A DNA stretch of 25,276 bases. Source: JAGXLC01 sp046545795 (lineage in GTDB: Bacteria > Bacteroidota > Bacteroidia > Bacteroidales > UBA12077). Of this stretch, positions 22,337-25,276 are shown in pieces (the stretch's first letter is position 1; each line of letters opens with the position of its first letter). A program made the translations under genes and the position numbers. The stretch lies in NCBI GenBank assembly GCA_046545795.1, contig JBKGZD010000021.1, positions 1 to 25,276 on the forward strand, written 5' to 3'. A model generated the notes under the pieces. That model saw only the letters and a list, made by a program, of their open reading frames with translations, searched no databases and was not told where the DNA came from.

Positions 22337-24739
22337 ATGAAAAATTCCCGAAAACGTATCATTGTATACATTGTAATCATTTTATTTGTCCTGCTCATAA
22401 TTGGCGGCATATTTATAAACAGGATATCAACCAAAGCTATTCCGGATTATGATGAAAATATAGAAATTTCTGAAGTAACTGACAGCATTAAAGTATATAG
22501 AGATAGTCTGGCTATTCCGCATCTTTTTGCTAACAATGAAAAAGACCTGTACACTGCTGTTGGATACACGATGGCGCAAGACAGACTGTGGCAAATGGAT
22601 TTGTTACGGAGAGGAATTACTGGACAACTTTCCGAAATTTTTGGAGAAGATTTACTCCAGACAGATATTTTAATGCGTTCCTTGCGTGTTCAGGAAAAAT
22701 CAAAGGAAGTATTACAAAACACTCCCCCCGAAATCATAAAAGCTCTTGAAGCTTTTTCAGAGGGAGTAAATCAATATATCAAAAATAACAGGGACGAATT
22801 ACCTCCCGAATTTTCTATCCTCCAATATGAGCCTAAGCCATGGAAACCAATACATTCAGTTAACCTGATCGGATATATGGCCTGGGACCTTACAATGCCA
22901 TGGAGTTATGAAATTGCATTATACAAATTAAAAAATAAACTCAATACAGAAAAATACCAATCCCTGATTCCTGATATTGAAAAACAGAAAACTTATGTGT
23001 ATCCAGATACAGAGGAAGATTCTCTTCTTACTTCAATAGCTGGGTATTTACACAAACAAAATAATAAACTTTCAGCGCTGGGACTGGAGCTTTTTACCGG
23101 AAGTAATAACTGGGCAGTTTCAGGAGACAAGACAGCTTCAGGAAAACCATTGCTCGCAAATGACATGCACCTCGGATTATTTAGCCCTGGGATATGGTAC
23201 CAAATGCATCATTCAGTGGAAAATGGTTTGAATGTTAAAGGCCTTGTACTACCAGGGCAACCTTTTGTAATTGTTGGACATAATGATACAATCGCCTGGG
23301 GAATGACCAATGTAATGCTTGATGACATGGACTTTTACAAAGAAACAATTCACCCGGATGATTCGGGTAAATATAGATTGAATGGGCAATGGGAAGATTT
23401 TGACATAGTCACGGAAAATATTCCGGTTAAAGGAAAAGATACAGTCCGGAGAAAAATTCGCTATAACCACAGAGGGCCAATCATATCAAAACACAAAGAC
23501 ATTGAGAATGAAAGTATATCAATGCGGTGGATAGGTAATGAATACAGCAATGAACTCCGCAGCGTTTATAGGTTGAATCATGCAGGAAGCTGGGAGGATT
23601 TCAAAGATGCTGTGCGAACCTTTTCTGCGATAAGCCAAAATATCGTATATGCAGATATCAATAATAACATCGGGCTGTATTGTTGTGCCGGTATTCCCAT
23701 ACGAGAAGGGAATGGTATTGGTCTTTATCCGGGCGATACAACTCAATATGACTGGAAAGGATTTGTCCCTTTTGAAGAATTGCCGCATACTTATAATCCA
23801 CAAGAAGGAATAGTGGCTTCAGCAAATAATCGCACAGCGGGTGAAGATTATCCATACTATATCAGCCGCTGGTTTGACCTTCCTTCCAGGATTAACCGGA
23901 TAAGGGAATTGCTGCAAAGCAAGGAGAAACTAACTGTGGAAGACTTTATGAATATACAGACAGACTATAAATCAAATATGGCAGAGAGAATAAAACCCAT
24001 CATATTAGATTATCTGGAGAAAACTAAAGCTGATTTCAGTGAATCTGAAACTGAAGGTTTAAAACTTCTGAAAAATTGGGATGCTGAATACACAAAAAGC
24101 AGCGCGGCAGCGCTAATATTTGAACAATTCTATATCAACTTTGCCAAACAACTTGTAGAAAAAGAACTTGGTGATTCACTTACAGAACTCTTTATGGGCA
24201 AGAGAATTATGGTAAGAAATTTGGTAGACAGGGTATTAGAAGAGGAGTCAGTATGGTTTGATGAAAACAACCGGGAGAATATACTGACAGAAAAAATAAC
24301 AAATGCATACCAGATTGCTATAAAGGAACTATCTGATAATAATGGAACCAATCCTGAAACATGGAACTGGGGAAATCACCATACATTAACATTGAAACAT
24401 CCTTTAAGTGAGAAAAAAATCCTGGACAAAATTTTTAAATTGAACCGCGGTCCTTTTCCGGTGGGTGGTAGTTATCATACAGTTTCTCCTTATAGTTACT
24501 CTTACAATAAACCGTATGAAGCAGATCATGGTGCATCTCACCGGCATATTTTTAACACAGCTGACTGGGATCAATCGGTTTCTGTCATCCCTACAGGAAC
24601 ATCCGGAATTCCTAACAGTGAACATTATTGCGATCAAACTGTGAAATATATCAACAATCAATATTATCCTAACATTATAAATAAAGATTCTGTGATTGCA
24701 AGAGCCATGTATAAAATGACATTTGTAAAAAAAGACTGA
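22337..24739 (+). CDS. Penicillin-acylase-family Ntn hydrolase, membrane-anchored
   Basis: This 800-residue member of the penicillin G acylase/acyl-homoserine-lactone acylase superfamily is made as a precursor that cuts itself into alpha and beta chains. The new beta-chain N-terminus is S256 in TGSNNWAVSG, and that Ser is both the cut-site and the nucleophile. Before it lie an N-terminal membrane anchor (about 8-28), an alpha chain with GYTMAQDRLWQMDLLRRG, and a spacer of about 30 residues (225-255). After it come LANDMHLG and GHNDTIAWGMTN, conserved in the family. The anchor places the enzyme facing the periplasm. The substrate is unknown; peptide/amide or quorum-signal amides are both possible. 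It has its own promoter at 22276. Confidence 0.93.
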   Translation: MKNSRKRIIVYIVIILFVLLIIGGIFINRISTKAIPDYDENIEISEVTDSIKVYRDSLAIPHLFANNEKDLYTAVGYTMAQDRLWQMDLLRRGITGQLSEIFGEDLLQTDILMRSLRVQEKSKEVLQNTPPEIIKALEAFSEGVNQYIKNNRDELPPEFSILQYEPKPWKPIHSVNLIGYMAWDLTMPWSYEIALYKLKNKLNTEKYQSLIPDIEKQKTYVYPDTEEDSLLTSIAGYLHKQNNKLSALGLELFTGSNNWAVSGDKTASGKPLLANDMHLGLFSPGIWYQMHHSVENGLNVKGLVLPGQPFVIVGHNDTIAWGMTNVMLDDMDFYKETIHPDDSGKYRLNGQWEDFDIVTENIPVKGKDTVRRKIRYNHRGPIISKHKDIENESISMRWIGNEYSNELRSVYRLNHAGSWEDFKDAVRTFSAISQNIVYADINNNIGLYCCAGIPIREGNGIGLYPGDTTQYDWKGFVPFEELPHTYNPQEGIVASANNRTAGEDYPYYISRWFDLPSRINRIRELLQSKEKLTVEDFMNIQTDYKSNMAERIKPIILDYLEKTKADFSESETEGLKLLKNWDAEYTKSSAAALIFEQFYINFAKQLVEKELGDSLTELFMGKRIMVRNLVDRVLEEESVWFDENNRENILTEKITNAYQIAIKELSDNNGTNPETWNWGNHHTLTLKHPLSEKKILDKIFKLNRGPFPVGGSYHTVSPYSYSYNKPYEADHGASHRHIFNTADWDQSVSVIPTGTSGIPNSEHYCDQTVKYINNQYYPNIINKDSVIARAMYKMTFVKKD

Positions 24740-24827
24740 CTTTGTATCATTAGCAAAAAAGCACCAATGCTTATATAGACTTATAAAAAAGTTCAATAGA
24801 TTTAAACTTTTTAAAACACAAAATTTT

Positions 24828-25241
24828 ATGGAAACATATAAAATAACGTATACAGGAGACCTGAGAACAGAAATCATTCATGAAAGATCAGGGCAAAAAA
24901 TTCTAACTGACGCACCAGTAGACAACAGGGGGAAAGGAGAATACTTTTCTCCTACAGACCTTGTTTCCAGTGCATTATGTAGTTGCATTTTTACCATAAT
25001 GGGAATTACGGCCAGGGAGCATAATTTCTCGATTGACGGTGCTACTGCTACAACAAATAAAATTATGCGTAATGATCCCAGGCGAATTAAAGAAGTTCAA
25101 ATTGAATTTGATTTTACCCCTGTTGAACTTACAGATAAGCAAAAAGAACTTTTAAAGACATTGGTTCATGCAAGCCCGGTACCAAGAAGTCTTCACCCTG
25201 ATATTCAACAGAATATTTCATTAAAATTTAAGGATGAATAA
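24828..25241 (+). CDS. OsmC-like protein without the second redox cysteine
   Basis: The 137-residue protein has the OsmC/YhfA fold: a strand-rich start, the central helix from SPTDLVSSALCSCIFTIMGI (cysteines C51 and C53), and a late segment HASPVPRSLHPDI. In OsmC the second redox cysteine sits in a CPV motif. Here the place is S116-P117-V118, so the disulfide pair of the peroxidase is broken; C53 near C51 is the only nearby cysteine. Compare the first OsmC in this window, which keeps both. It may bind lipid or thiol ligands without peroxidase activity, or act with C51 alone. It follows the acylase by 88 bases; no clear promoter or terminator was seen. Confidence 0.85.
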   Translation: METYKITYTGDLRTEIIHERSGQKILTDAPVDNRGKGEYFSPTDLVSSALCSCIFTIMGITAREHNFSIDGATATTNKIMRNDPRRIKEVQIEFDFTPVELTDKQKELLKTLVHASPVPRSLHPDIQQNISLKFKDE

Positions 25242-25276
25242 CCAATAACCTCCTAACAGTTAAAGTTTTTCTTTCT

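Noticed and set aside
24757..24775. AAGCA/TGCTT hairpin after the acylase gene
   Set aside because: Only 5 base pairs and no T-tract on the plus strand; the T-run lies on the minus strand where no gene ends.

Overview
The window looks like a chromosomal segment of an AT-rich Bacteroidota bacterium, probably from the Marinilabiliales/Cytophagales side of the phylum. The reasons are: tsaD is divergent from a very large TamB-like protein; there is a split transketolase and a PafA-type phosphatase homologue; a sigma factor sits with membrane-anchored and Spy-like partners; Shine-Dalgarno sequences are sparse; and several promoters fit the Bacteroidota pattern TTG, about 18-21 bases, then TAnnTTTG. 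The finer taxonomic placement is inference. I see no rRNA, tRNA, CRISPR array, intact insertion sequence or phage.

Layout. Positions 1-2640 (minus strand): a palindromic hairpin element, an XPF/ERCC4-type nuclease, the decayed C-terminal end of what looks like an AAA ATPase, an OsmC protein with a clear promoter, leader and terminator, and tsaD. Positions 2726-9545 (plus): a 1,472-residue TamB-like protein that seems to start at ATT, then an ExbB-ExbD-TonB energy-transduction set and a small membrane protein. Positions 9546-12263: a single-RRM RNA-binding protein with its own terminator, an orphan receiver-domain protein, long non-coding stretches, and an exported probable barrel protein. Positions 12330-17867 (minus): a guanidinium exporter (gdx/sugE) behind an outer-membrane-like protein, an exported subtilase, a PafA-like phosphatase homologue that has lost nearly all active-site residues, and ychF. 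Positions 18071-22226 (plus): split transketolase with a methylglyoxal-synthase-like protein between its halves, then an ECF sigma factor, a membrane-anchored anti-sigma-like protein and a Spy/CpxP-like periplasmic protein. Positions 22337-25241: a membrane-anchored penicillin-acylase-family hydrolase and a second OsmC-like protein.

Working together: TamB, the TonB motor, the barrel proteins and the sigma/anti-sigma/periplasmic cassette all concern the cell envelope. The cassette begins 17 bases after the second transketolase half, so envelope signalling may share transcription with central carbon metabolism. Two full-length proteins, the PafA homologue and the methylglyoxal-synthase homologue, keep their fold signatures but lack catalytic residues. 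They are the best candidates here for undescribed binding or regulatory roles. No complete new defence or mobile system was recognised.
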